64,000 nucleotides of DNA from CAVURS01 sp963834425 (lineage in GTDB: Bacteria; Actinomycetota; Actinomycetes; Actinomycetales; CAVURS01): contig CAWIBR010000013.1 of the NCBI GenBank assembly GCA_963834425.1, positions 1,054,001 to 1,118,000 of the forward strand. The letters run 5' to 3'. How positions within the stretch are numbered: position 1 is the stretch's first letter; every line of letters starts with the position of its first letter. This document shows, piece by piece, positions 9,322 to 19,528 of this stretch. A program made the translations under genes and the position numbers. The notes below the pieces were generated by a model, which was not told the DNA's origin, did no database searches, and worked only from the letters and a program-made list of their open reading frames with translations.

Positions 9322-10251
9322 GTGAAACGGCTGCGGGGGTGGCTGACCGTCCGGGCCTACTTCGCGGGCTGGCGGTTGGTCCGGCTGCTGCCCGAGCGCG
9401 CGGCGTACCGGCTGTTCGACCGGATCGCGGACCAGGCCTGGCGGCGGCACGGGCCGTCGGTGCGCCAGCTCGAGGCCAACCTGGCCCGGGTGCGCCCCGA
9501 CGCCGGCGAGGCCGAGCTGCGCGAGCTGTCCCGGGCCGGGATGCGGTCCTACCTGCGCTACTACTGCGATGCCTTCCGGCTGCCCGGCTGGTCGCCGGAA
9601 CGACTGGTCGGCAGCGTGCGGGCAATTGGCGATGAACACCCTCGGGAGCAGCTCGCGCGCGGTGAGTCGGTCGTGGCGTTTCTCGGGCATCTGGGCAACT
9701 GGGATCACGCCGGGGCATGGTCGACCAGCCAGCTGCATCAGGTGACGACGGTGGCCGAGCGGCTGCGCCCGGAGGAGGTCTTCACGGCGTTCCTGGAGTT
9801 CCGCGAGCGGCTGGGCATGCGGATCATCCCGCTCAGCGGCTCCGACGTGTTCCGCACGCTGCTGGCTGCGGTGCGGGGCGGGGACACGTTCATGCCGTTG
9901 CTCGCCGACCGCGACCTGAGCCACAACGGCGTCGAGGTCGACTTCTTCGGTGAGCGGGCCCGGATGGCCGCCGGCCCCGCGGCCCTGGCCGTGGCCACCG
10001 GCGCGGCGTTGTATCCCCTCACGATCCACTACGAGCCGATGGACCGGGGCGGGCACGGCATCGTGATCACCTGGCACGAGCAGGTGCCGGTGCCCGAGGG
10101 CCAGCGTCGCGGTGAGCAGGTGGCGGCGATGACGCAGGCCTGCGCCGATGCGCTGGCCGGCGCGATCGCCGAGCATCCGCAGGACTGGCACATGCTCCAG
10201 CCGGTCTTCGTCGCCGACCTCGACCCCACCCGCGTTGCGTCCTCGCCGTGA
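9322..10251 (+). CDS. patA: Phosphatidylinositol mannoside acyltransferase, PatA-like
   Basis: 309 residues of the lysophospholipid/lipid A acyltransferase superfamily. The catalytic HxxxxD motif is HLGNWD at about residues 123-128, and a second conserved block is LLADRDLS. In mycobacteria PatA acylates the mannose of PIM1/PIM2 at the cytoplasmic face of the membrane. The gene sits between PIP synthase and pimA, exactly as Rv2611c, and starts (GTG 9322) 7 bases after the upstream stop. pimA begins 7 bases after its end, so the three form an operon. Substrate specificity is inferred from context. Confidence 0.9.
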   Translation: MKRLRGWLTVRAYFAGWRLVRLLPERAAYRLFDRIADQAWRRHGPSVRQLEANLARVRPDAGEAELRELSRAGMRSYLRYYCDAFRLPGWSPERLVGSVRAIGDEHPREQLARGESVVAFLGHLGNWDHAGAWSTSQLHQVTTVAERLRPEEVFTAFLEFRERLGMRIIPLSGSDVFRTLLAAVRGGDTFMPLLADRDLSHNGVEVDFFGERARMAAGPAALAVATGAALYPLTIHYEPMDRGGHGIVITWHEQVPVPEGQRRGEQVAAMTQACADALAGAIAEHPQDWHMLQPVFVADLDPTRVASSP

Positions 10252-10258
10252 GGACCTG

Positions 10259-11365
10259 ATGCGGGTCGGCATCGTCTGCCCCTACAGCCTCGACGTCCCG
10301 GGCGGTGTCGGCTGGCACTGTCGCGACCTGGCCGAGCAGCTCATCGCCACCGGCCATCCAGTGAGCCTGCTCGCCCCGGCCGACGACGGCACCGAGCTCC
10401 CGTCGTACGTCGTCGCCGCTGGTCGCGCGATTCCCATGCGCTACAACGGATCCGTCGCCCGGGTGAACTTCGGGCCGGTCTCAGCAGCGCGCACCCGCCG
10501 GTGGTTGGAGGAGGGCAACTTCGACGTCGTCCACATTCACGAACCGGTGAGCCCCAGCCTGTCCTTGCTGGCGCTGTGGGCGGCGGACGGCCCGATCGTG
10601 GCGACCTTCCACACCTCCAACCTGCGCTCGCGCGCGATGCAGACGGCCTATCCGCTGCTGCGGCCCAGCCTGGAGAAGATCGCGGCTCGCATCGCCGTGT
10701 CGGAGGATGCCCGGCGTACGGTCACCAACCACATCGGCGGCGATGCAGTGGTCATCCCGAACGGCGTCTACGTCGAGCGCTTCGCCGACGCTGAGCCGAC
10801 ACCCGACTGGCGGGGGACTGCCGAGCGTCCGACCGTGGCCTTCCTCGGCCGGATCGACGAGCCGCGCAAGGGCCTCTCCGTGCTCATGGACGCGATTGCC
10901 GTTGCGCTGCAGTCGATTCCGGGTCTGCGTGTGCTGATCGCCGGGTCTGGCGACATCGAGGATGCGGCGAGCCAGCTTGCCCCCGATGTCGCGGCGGCCG
11001 CCACCTTTCTCGGACAGGTCAGCGATGCGGACAAGGCATCGCTCCTGCGCTCGGTCGACGTCTACGTCGCGCCACACACCGGGGGCGAGAGCTTCGGCAT
11101 CGTGCTCGTCGAGGCGATGAGTGCCGGAGCGCCGGTCGTGGCCAGTGATCTGCCGGCGTTCCGACGCGTGCTCGATGACGGCCGGTGCGGCCAGCTGTTT
11201 CCGGTCGGCGACAGCACCGCTCTGGCGGCCGCCCTGGTCGCCCTGCTCCGCGACCCCGGCGCCCGAGCGGTGCTCGCCGAGCGGGGGAGCGCCGAGGTCG
11301 TCCGCTATGACTGGCCGGTCGTGGCGGCCCAGATCCTCGACGTCTACGCCACCGTCACCTCCTGA
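10259..11365 (+). CDS. pimA: Phosphatidylinositol alpha-mannosyltransferase PimA
   Basis: A GT4 glycosyltransferase of 368 residues that transfers mannose from GDP-mannose to phosphatidylinositol. Visible features are the N-terminal PYSLDVPGGVGWH loop, HIHEPVSPSLSLLALW, FLGRIDEPRKGL at the start of the nucleotide-binding domain and the EX7E-type segment GESFGIVLVEAMSAGAP. The ATG at 10259 has GAGGA a few bases upstream; the frame is open further upstream but inside patA. Third gene of the PIM operon. Confidence 0.95.
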   Translation: MRVGIVCPYSLDVPGGVGWHCRDLAEQLIATGHPVSLLAPADDGTELPSYVVAAGRAIPMRYNGSVARVNFGPVSAARTRRWLEEGNFDVVHIHEPVSPSLSLLALWAADGPIVATFHTSNLRSRAMQTAYPLLRPSLEKIAARIAVSEDARRTVTNHIGGDAVVIPNGVYVERFADAEPTPDWRGTAERPTVAFLGRIDEPRKGLSVLMDAIAVALQSIPGLRVLIAGSGDIEDAASQLAPDVAAAATFLGQVSDADKASLLRSVDVYVAPHTGGESFGIVLVEAMSAGAPVVASDLPAFRRVLDDGRCGQLFPVGDSTALAAALVALLRDPGARAVLAERGSAEVVRYDWPVVAAQILDVYATVTS

Positions 11366-11461
11366 CTCGGCCCGGTCGCGCGCGAGTTGTCAGCAGCACG
11401 ACAGCAGATGCTCGGTCCTGGTGCTGACAACCGTGCGGGGCCCGGGGGCACCTAGGCTCGG

Positions 11462-12026
11462 ATGGTGCGCACCGGGGTCTGGGTCGGGCTCCTCGTGCTC
11501 GCCGTCCTGCTCGCCGCCTGGTACCTCTCCTTCTCGGCCTCGCGCCTGGACCGGCTGCACCACCGGGTCGAAGGCTCCCGGGCCACGCTCGACGCCCAGC
11601 TGGTACGCCGCGCTGAAGCCGCCATCGAGCTCGCGACCTCGGGGTTGCTGGATCCGGCCAGCGGCCTGCTCGTCGCCGGCGCGGCCGCCGATGCCCTCGC
11701 GGCCGGAGAGCACGAAGGCGCCAGGGGACGGTGACGACGCCGTCGAGCGGGAGAGCGCCGAGAGCGACCTGTCCCACGCCCTGCGGGTGGCCATCGGGCA
11801 GCTCGACGGCTCGAACCTGAGCGGGCTGGACACCGAGGTGCTGGACCGCCTCGCCACGGCCGCCCATCGTGCCCAGCTCGCTCGCCGATTCCACAACCAG
11901 GCCGTCATGGACGCCCAGCGGGTCCGGCGCAAGCGCGTCGTCCGGTGGGCCCACCTGGCCGGGCGGGCGGCGATGCCCCAGACCTTCGAGATCGACGACG
12001 AGCTCCCCGCCGTACTCGCCCGCTGA
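11462..12026 (+). CDS. LemA-like membrane-anchored protein, one apparent frameshift
   Basis: An N-terminal membrane helix (GVWVGLLVLAVLLAAWYLSF) is followed by a LemA-like helical region: RLHHRVEGSRATLDAQLVRR and, after the frame change, RFHNQAVMDAQRVRR and the end segment AMPQTFEIDDELP. Near 11718 a GG where G is expected shifts the frame; removing one G joins AGEHEAPGDGDDAVE. A TAGGCT box (11453-11458) lies about three bases before the ATG. Similar proteins follow pimA in many actinobacteria, sometimes with a Nudix domain, which is absent here. Function unknown. Confidence 0.7.
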
Positions 12027-12064
12027 CCCACGTGCTCCCCGCCGGCGCGTTGCTCCACGGAACG

Positions 12065-12103
12065 ACGGTGGCTGGGCTGATCTGAAGCCCAGATCACCGC
12101 CGT
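12065..12103 (+). terminator. Bulged hairpin after the PIM operon
   Basis: Left arm ACGGTGG (12065-12071) plus CTGGGCT (12072-12078), 7-base loop, then AGCCCAG (12086-12092), a 4-base bulge, and CCGCCGT (12097-12103, one G-T wobble). It sits 39 bases after the LemA-like stop and ahead of pdxS. No T-run follows, as is common for actinobacterial terminators. The rest of 12027-12274 holds no gene I can see. Confidence 0.45.
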
Positions 12104-12274
12104 GCAGGGAGTACGGCGGTCGGCAGGGAGCACTGCCAATGTTGCGGGAAGTGGACCTATCCCGCCGGGATTGTCCGGATCTGGGTGACGATGGAGGGTC
12201 GGGCGATGACCGGCCCCGCTCTACGATGAAGGCGCAGGTTGTTGCCCTCTCCCACGATGCAAACGAGGTCTCCC

Positions 12275-13195
12275 GTGTCCACCTCCACTCCGGACGCCAG
12301 CACCGGTGCCGGCGCCGTCACTGGCACCGCCCGGGTCAAGCGCGGCATGGCCGAGATGCTCAAGGGCGGCGTCATCATGGACGTCGTCACCGCCGACCAG
12401 GCCAAGATCGCCGAGGACGCCGGCGCCGTCGCGGTGATGGCCCTCGAGCGCGTGCCCGCCGACATCCGTGCGCAGGGTGGCGTGGCCCGGATGAGCGACC
12501 CCGACCTGATCGACGGGATCATCGACGCGGTCTCCATCCCGGTGATGGCCAAGGCGCGGATCGGCCATTTCGTCGAGGCGCAGGTGCTGCAGTCCCTGGG
12601 CGTTGACTACGTGGACGAGTCCGAGGTCCTGACACCCGCCGACTACACCAACCACATCGACAAGTGGGCCTTCACCGTGCCCTTCGTCTGCGGAGCCACC
12701 AACCTCGGCGAGGCGCTGCGCCGGATCACCGAGGGCGCGGCCATGATCCGCTCCAAGGGCGAGGCCGGCACCGGCGATGTCTCCAACGCGACGACGCACA
12801 TGCGCCAGATCGGTGGCGAGATCCGGCGGCTCACCTCGCTCAGCGAGGACGAGCTGTACGTCGCGGCCAAGGAGCTCCAGGCGCCGTACGACCTGGTCGT
12901 CGAGGTCGCCCGGGCGGGCAAGCTGCCGGTCGTCCTGTTCACCGCCGGCGGCATCGCGACCCCGGCCGACGCCGCGATGATGATGCAGCTCGGCGCCGAG
13001 GGCGTCTTCGTCGGGTCCGGCATCTTCAAGTCGGGCGACCCGGCCGCGCGCGCCGCTGCGATCGTCAAGGCCACGACCTTCTACGACGACCCGGACGTCC
13101 TGGCCAAGGTCTCGCGCGGCCTGGGCGAGGCCATGGTCGGCATCAACGTCGAGGACGTCCCGGAGCCGCACCGGCTGGCCGAGCGCGGCTGGTAG
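12275..13195 (+). CDS. pdxS: Pyridoxal 5'-phosphate synthase, synthase subunit PdxS
   Basis: PdxS builds PLP from ribose-5-phosphate, glyceraldehyde-3-phosphate and ammonia delivered by PdxT. The near-invariant TIM-barrel sequence is intact, for example KRGMAEMLKGGVIMDVV with its catalytic lysine, MALERVPADIRAQGGVARMS, KARIGHFVEAQVLQ and FTAGGIATPADAAMMMQLG. The GTG at 12275 is preferred (MSTSTPDAST; GAGG about 7 bases upstream) over in-frame ATGs at 12257 and 12239. Its partner pdxT is usually close by, but here lies 7.6 kb downstream beyond an accessory insert. Confidence 0.97.
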   Translation: MSTSTPDASTGAGAVTGTARVKRGMAEMLKGGVIMDVVTADQAKIAEDAGAVAVMALERVPADIRAQGGVARMSDPDLIDGIIDAVSIPVMAKARIGHFVEAQVLQSLGVDYVDESEVLTPADYTNHIDKWAFTVPFVCGATNLGEALRRITEGAAMIRSKGEAGTGDVSNATTHMRQIGGEIRRLTSLSEDELYVAAKELQAPYDLVVEVARAGKLPVVLFTAGGIATPADAAMMMQLGAEGVFVGSGIFKSGDPAARAAAIVKATTFYDDPDVLAKVSRGLGEAMVGINVEDVPEPHRLAERGW

Positions 13196-13233
13196 CCACC
13201 ACCGGCGGTCTCGCCGGCCGCCCGGCGCGGAGG

Positions 13234-16042
13234 TCAGTGCGGGTCGCCCGGATCGGCTCGGGCGACGTAGCGGCTGAGCTCGACCCGGTTGCGCACGCCC
13301 AGCTGGGCGCAGGCCCGGCGCAGGTGGTACTCAACGGTTTTGGGGCTGAGGAAGAGGTTGGCCGCGACCTGCTTGTTGGTCGCGCCGCCAGCCACCATCA
13401 GCACAACCTGCTGCTGCTGCGACGTCAGGTCAGCCAGCCCGGACGCGGCCCGCACCTGCGTCGTACGATCGCCGGCCGCCCGCCGCTCCGCATCCGCCCG
13501 CGCGGTCCAGTCCGGGGCTCCACAGGCGGCGAAGGTCTCCGACGCCTCTCGCAGCACGCCGCGCGCCTCGGACGGCTTTCGGCCGCGGCGCAGCCGGCTG
13601 CCCAGCGTCAGCAGGGACCGGGCGCGCTCGAACGGCACGGGCCGGACCGTGGTGAAGGTCGACACCGACTCACGCAGCCGTTCGACGGCTCGGTCGTCAT
13701 CGGCATCGAGCATCGCCTGGACCCGGCCCAACGCACCCCCAGCCCAGTCCGAGCCCGACGTGCCGGTGAGCTGCTCGAACCGGAGCGTGACCGCGTGCGC
13801 GCGGTCGACATCGCCGGTCTCGATCAGGGCCTCGACGTAGTCCGCGAGATACGGCACGACCGAGGGCTGGGCCAGGCCCACCGCCTGCGCGTAGTCGTCG
13901 GCGACCTGCAGATGCTCGACGGCCGGGCCCGGTCGGCCGGCACTGAGGTCGGACAGGCCCAGGGCGTGCCGGGCATAGAGCACCACCGGCTCCTCCCGGC
14001 CCGTGGTCACCAGTCCCAAGGCCTCCCACCCCGCCGCTCGGCACGCGTCCTGCCGGCCCTGCGGTCCGAGGATCCGCGCATACATCGCCAGCGCGTAGCC
14101 CAGCAGGCTGTGCTGACCGGTCAGCCGGATCAGCTCCAGGGCCTCGGCCATCCCGGCTGAGGCCCGATCCCAGTCGCCGGACCACCACCAGAGCTCGTCC
14201 TGCACGGTCAGCGCGTAGGGCAGCCAGGCCAAGGCACTGCGGTGGCGCAGCGAGTCGACGGCTCGCAGCGAGACCGCCCAGGCAAAGGCGAAGTCCTCCT
14301 GCCAGCACGCCGCCTGGGCGACACCCCACAGACCCGTCGGTGACCGATCGAGGATTGCGGCGATGACCTCCAGCGACGCCACCTCCCGGATCGGCTGGAC
14401 CGCGCCGCCGCCCTTGGTCAGCACCCCCACGTGGAGGGCGCTGTACCGGGCCTCCAGGCGCAGCGCCTCCTCGAGGGTCGCGCTGAGCTGGACCCCACGT
14501 TCGGTCAGCTGTTCCGCCAGGTGGAGCAGCCCCAGATTCTCGGCGGCCGCGGACAGGCCGGAACAGGCAACCAGGGCGCGGCGCCGATCGAGGCGGGCGA
14601 GCCAGTCGAGGGCGCCCGCCAGCCGAGCTATCTCGGCCCGATCGGTCTCGTGCCAGATCGCCATGGCGCACTGGAGCGACAGCGCCTCGGCGAGGACCTC
14701 CGGTTCCAGGTGAGCCGCCCGAGCGTCGAGGGCCTCGGCATCGAGCTGGTTCGGGCCGACCAGCTCGCCCAGGCGAAGGCTGGCTTGGGCCCGGTCGCCA
14801 CCGAGGAAGAACGCCTCAGCGGCTCGGATCAGCCGGCGATCACGGCGGCGGCGCTCCAGGCTGAGATCGGCCGCCCGCGCCCACGCCTGGGCCGCGGCAC
14901 CCGGCCCGGCGCGGAGAGCGATCGAGCGCGCGGCCTCCTCCATCGCAGCCGCCGCCGACTCGCCGGTCTGCCCGCTCGCATCCAGGTGGTAGGCGTGGCG
15001 GACACTGTCGAGACCGGCGCACAGCCCAGCCAGCGTCGCGTGCACCCGGCGTCGATACGCCGGCCGGCACCACCTGGTACGCCGCGGCCCGGCGCAGCGG
15101 ATGGGTGAACTGGAGCCCGTCGTTCTCGATCAGCAGTCCGGCGTCGATCGCCGGGTCGAGGTCGGCGGGTTCCAGGCCGAGCTCCCGCAGAGCCGGCCGG
15201 ACCAGGGCCCGTTCGCGTCCGGCCGCGACGACCACCACCAGCGCCTGCCGGGTCCGCTCCGGAAGCAGCAGGATCGGTGCCCCGAAGTCGAGCCGCCCAC
15301 GCCCGCTGAGGATCGGGATCTCCGGCAATGGCGCGGTGCCGAGAGCCTGAGCTCGGTCCAGGCCGGCCGCGAACTCCTCGAGGGCCAGCGGATTCCCGGC
15401 CAGCAGCTCACCCACCCGCACCGCGACTCCGGGGTCGACTGACGGCAGGTCCGGACGGAGCTGCTCGAGCAGCCGGCGTACGTCATCGTCGGAGAGACGG
15501 CCGACTTCGAGTTCGGGCCAGCTCGCCGGGAACGGGTCGGCCACCTCGGGGCGGCGGGCGATCACCGTCGCCACGGCATCGGCTTCGAGGCGGCGCAGGG
15601 CGAAGGCGAGGACGCCGGTCGAGGTGGCGTCCAGCCACTGGATGTCGTCCAGGATCAGCAGGATCGGCTGGGCGTCCGCCGCGCGGACCAGACAGCTGTG
15701 CACGGCGACGGCCAGCGCGAAGGGATCGGTGTCGGCCGGAGGGGCCGCGGCCAGCACAGACCGCAGAAGCTGGGCCTGGGTCGCTGCGAGGTCCTCCAGC
15801 CCGTCGGCCAAGGGCGCCAGGATCTGGCTCAGCGCGGCGAGCTCGAGGTTGGACTCCCACTCCATCCCGACGGCCGTGATGACCAGGAATCCGGCGGCGA
15901 GGGCCAGCGACTCGGCCAGCCGACACAGCGTGGTCTTGCCGATTCCTGGCTCGCCCACGAGCTTGAGCGCCGCTGCTCTGGAGTCGGCGGCGGCGCCGAG
16001 GACGTTGCGGATGGCCAGGACCGAGTCCGCGCGGCCGATCAC
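13234..16042 (-). CDS. Large ATP-binding LuxR-family regulator (LAL type), one apparent frameshift
   Basis: The N-terminal AAA/STAND ATPase has Walker A GEPGIGKT and Walker B LLILDDIQWLD. A long helical-repeat sensor region follows, and the C-terminal LuxR helix-turn-helix (GATNKQVAANLFLSPKTVEY) lies near the end. About 935 residues, the usual LAL size. The frame breaks near 15063: YQVVPA must continue as AYRRRVHATLAG, which one surplus G in a CCGGCCGGCG stretch explains. Start GTG 16042 has GAGG just upstream and places the Walker A motif about 30 residues in. It is divergent from a methyltransferase with a 175-base shared intergenic region. The effector and target are unknown. Confidence 0.85.
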
Positions 16043-16217
16043 GCCTCGATGGTAGGACCGCTGACGGTCCGATCGGCCCCTTTTCTGCCCTGCTCTCAGG
16101 CTAGGCATTTGCCCGGTCCCTGGCCGGCCCGCGCTGCCTAGCGTGGCTGGATCGGGAGTCCGGCGAGCGGGGCACTGCCCGGAGCGGGGGAGGTCGGGGC
16201 GCGTGTGGGAGGTACGG

Positions 16218-17253
16218 ATGCGGATGGCGACCGAGGTCGAGCCAGTCCTCCGGCTGCGCTCAGCCGACCCCTGCCTGCCGGACTGCGTCTCCTGCGACAC
16301 CGTGGCGGCTGACGTCGCCCGCCTGACCGGGGCCTCGCTCGCGTGGTGTGCGGCCAACGGCGGGCCGCCGGAACGGAGCGGTCCGGTCGACTTGTCGAAC
16401 CCAGCGACGGCCGAGTTCTTCGACGAGCGGATCCGGCCGGCGCTGCGCCATTGGCGGTTGGACCAGTTGCCCAGCGCCGCGTCGCTGATCCCGATGCAGC
16501 GCGTCGACTCGATGCGGCTGACCGACGGATTCCCGATCAGCGCGGCCGATCGGCTCTGGTTCACCCATCAGATCGACGCCCGTGGCATCCGGAGCCGGGC
16601 CGCTGTCCTGCGAGCGCTGCTCGCGGGTGACGCGGCGACCCGGTCCGGTCGGCACCCCCGGATCCGCTGGCTCAGCCTGGCCGCGGGGGCGGCCCTGCCA
16701 GTGCTGGAGGCGATGGTCGACCTCACCGCGGCCGGAGCGCGGATTGGAGCTGGACCTGGTCGACTACGACCGCGGTGCCTTGGACCTGGCCGAGGGGTTC
16801 GCCCGGCAGCTCGGCGTCAGCCACAGTGTGCGCACCCGAAGGATGGACATCCTGCGACCGCAGGGCCTCGAACCCGAACTGCCCGCGGAGTCCTTCGATG
16901 CGGTCGAGGTGCTCGGGCTGTTCGAGTACCTCGACGACCGGCCGCACGACTACGCGTACGCCGGTGTCGTGGCCGGCCGACGCTCGATCGGGGCCGTTGG
17001 GCTGTTGCACAACGCGTGGCGACTGGTGCGACCCGGGGGACGACTGGTCGTGGCCAACATGCTGGACAGCCGCCCGGATCTGGACTTCGTCACGACCGTG
17101 CTCCAGTGGCCGCACATCCACCCGCGGTCGATCGACCAGATCGTCGCGCTCTTCGATCGAGCCGGGATCTACGAGCACCGGCTGCGGGTCGACACCCCCC
17201 TCGACGGGGTCTATGCGGTGGTCTCCGTCGTCAAGGCTCGATCGTCAGGGTAG
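16218..17253 (+). CDS. SAM-dependent methyltransferase-like protein, one apparent frameshift
   Basis: About 345 residues. The C-terminal half has a class I methyltransferase fold: LELDLVDYDRGALDLAE as the acidic ribose-binding strand, SFDAVEVLGLFEYLDD, and HNAWRLVRPGGRLVVANM. The SAM-binding glycine strand is WLSLAAGAALPVLEAM, which is less glycine-rich than usual. Near 16741 a GG must be read as G so that TAAGAR joins LELDLVDY. ATG 16218 has GGAGG 6 bases upstream. It is divergent from the LuxR-type regulator. Substrate unknown. Confidence 0.75.
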
Positions 17254-17259
17254 CCTGAC
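17244..17259. promoter_or_regulatory. Inverted repeat overlapping the -10 box of the PASTA gene
   Basis: GTCAGG-GTAG-CCTGAC is a perfect 6-base inverted repeat. It overlaps TAGCCT (17251-17256), which lies 7 bases before ATG 17264 as expected for a leaderless start. The core AGGGTAGCCT resembles part of the DtxR/IdeR iron box, but the match is incomplete. It may instead be a small terminator-like hairpin at the end of the methyltransferase gene. Confidence 0.4.
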
Positions 17260-17263
17260 AGCT

Positions 17264-17960
17264 ATGAGCAAGGGCAAAGGGCCGTGGCGAGACGGTGTGC
17301 GCGCGTGGGAGCGATTGTCCGGGTGGATCCCGGGCGGCGCGGAGGGGCGACCCGCCGACCGCGACGATGACGGTCGGGCGCTAGCCGCGCTGCGCCGACA
17401 TCGGCGTCCTGCGTCACCTACTGGATCAGGCTGAGCTGGCCGCCGTCCGGGCGGCCCGAGGCCACGGGAAGTCGTGGTCGGAGATCGCGACCATGCTCGG
17501 CGTGACCCGTCAGTCGGCGTGGGAGCGCTGGCGTGACCTGGACGACGCCCCGGACGCGGACCGGCCACTGGCGGGCGATCAGCGTTCGCGGGTGCTGACG
17601 TCGGTCAGCGCCGACGAGGCCGCGCGCGCGGCCCGCGCCAGTCGGCGGCGGTCCTCGGTGACCGTGCCCAGCGTGATCGGCCGCACCTGGATCGATGCCC
17701 TGGAAACGTTGCGCGCCAAGGGTTTGGTGGCCGTTGGCGTCGGTCCGGACTCCGCCGAGGCGGGGACTCCGGAGTGGCCGGCGTCGGTCATCACCGATCA
17801 GGTGCCCGAGTCGGGTGCGAAGGTGGCACCGGGAGCGGTTGTCCGCCTCTGGTACCGGCGCGGCGGGGGAGCGGGCGTGCGCGAGCCGCGCCGGCCGAAG
17901 CCCGAGCCGAGCTCGGCTCGGGAAGCCCGGCCGGAGCCGAGCGACGAGGCCGTCGGCTGA
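17264..17960 (+). CDS. Cytosolic HTH-PASTA protein, one apparent frameshift
   Basis: About 231 residues. A central helix-turn-helix-like segment (KSWSEIATMLGVTRQSAWER) is followed by one PASTA domain (VTVPSVIGRTWIDALETL to VVRLWYR) and a charged Pro/Arg/Glu tail. PASTA domains usually bind peptidoglycan outside the cell, yet no signal peptide or membrane helix is visible, so this pairing with an HTH is unusual. The frame breaks near 17396: ALAALR must continue as DIGVLRHLLDQAEL, explained by one surplus C. The start ATG 17264 lies 7 bases after a TAGCCT box. Function unknown. Confidence 0.75.
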
Positions 17961-17996
17961 CGGCCTCGTCGCTCCCGCGCTCTGCTGCGCCTGGCC

Positions 17997-19407
17997 CTAG
18001 CGCTTGATGACGAGGAACTCCCCGTCGTCCTGCTGACCGTTGGGCAGGATCTTCGGAGTGAGGGTGAAGGGCGGGGCGCTCTCGTTGACCCCGACGATGC
18101 CGAAGTCGCTGTCGTTGCTGACGACGATGGTCCGGCCCCCGTCCAGGGTCGTGACACCCTCGATCTTGTCGTGACCGAAGAAGCCGCCGCTCGGGTCCAG
18201 ACTCGAGACGAGCCCACCGAGGTCCAGGTTGAGCGCCTTGCTGACCGGCTGGATTCCCTTGCCCTGCAACGCGGCCAGGGCGGTCGCCGTGTCATCGGTG
18301 CCGACGAACTGGTCGATGCTCATACCATCGACCAGTAGGCCGCCCTGGCTCGCGTCGTACGTCGTGCCGGGGACCGTCGAGAGCGGCCCCACGTCGGTGG
18401 CTCCGGTCAGGCTGATCTGCCAGAGCTTCTTGTAGGCACCCGGCTCGAAGTTGCCGTCGCGCTCGTCGACGAGGAACGAGGTGTTGGACAACGCGGTGAT
18501 CTCACTGACCGCCGAGCTGGTGGTGCCCGGGTTGTCGAGCAGGTAGAGGTACTCGTGCTCGGCCTTGGTCTTCAGGTCGATGGTCACGATCCGCAGGGTG
18601 GTCACCTTGGCCGGCTTGGCGGTCAGATCCGGGTCTTGGAGGGCCGACTGCATCATCCCCACGAGCGTCTTGCCGTCCGGGGTGATGGTCAGGCCTTCCA
18701 TCCCCTTGTTGGGCACCCGGAACTTCAGCTCGGCGGGCAGCGTGCCGTCGTAGGGCGACAGCCGCGAGATCGCTCGGCCGTTCGCAGTGAAGTGCGTGAT
18801 GAAGGGGCCGTACTCATCGGACACCCAGAACGTGCCGTCCTTCAGTGCGACCAGACCCTCGGAGTCGTAGCCGTTGGGGTCCTTGGCCAGGACATTGCCG
18901 TTGAGGTCCGTGATCGTCTCGCCGGTGTCGGCGAGGGTGTTGACCCGACCCGAGTACGGCACGCCGGTGGCGGACTTCAACGGGATGCTCTTGAGCAGGA
19001 CGGCTTTGCCGTTGGTGAAGCGGAACTTGCCGATGGCCGGGTCGAAGTCCGGCAGCGGCTCCACCTTCGTGCCATTGGGGCCGTCGACGTTGGGCCCGCG
19101 ATCGGTCAGGCCGTAGAACTCGTTGGTCGTGCCCGGCACTCGGGTCAGCGACGAGCCATAGCCGCCGCCCGTGATCGTGCACGCCGCCGATCGTCGCGAG
19201 GGGCGGGATGTGGGTCTTGAACACCTGCACACTCGCGGCCTGGAAGGCCGGTGGAATCGTCGTCGAGGGCACGACCTTGGCGATGGTCCTGGGCGCTGCC
19301 GCCGTCGCTCCCGGACTGGCCGAGGCCGAGGCCATCACGCCCAGCACCAGCCCGGCGGCGGCCGCTCCGATCGCTATGCCTGTCGTCCTGCCGTGCTTCG
19401 CGCGCAT
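17997..19407 (-). CDS. Secreted phytase-like esterase-domain protein, one apparent frameshift
   Basis: About 470 residues with an N-terminal signal peptide (GIAIGAAAAGLVLGVMASAS, then Ala-rich cleavage region). It is followed by the 'esterase-like activity of phytase' beta-propeller domain: FYGLTDRGPNVDG, DSEGLVALKDGTFWVSDEYG, PNKGMEGLTITPDGKTL and FGHDKIEGVTTLDGG. The signal-peptide frame (start ATG 19407) and the domain frame meet near 19183; one indel is needed. Members are extracellular hydrolases of uncertain substrate; phosphate or ester release is only a family-level guess. It is convergent with the HTH-PASTA gene (36 bases apart). Confidence 0.8.
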
Positions 19408-19528
19408 GGGATCGCCTTCACGTCGGTGGGCCAGGGAACCTTCGAACCGACGCTGGCGGGCGCAGGTGACCCGACTCGTTCGTCCGGTCGACGACCCGAT
19501 GAACAGACGGCGACAAGCGCGGTGCGTG

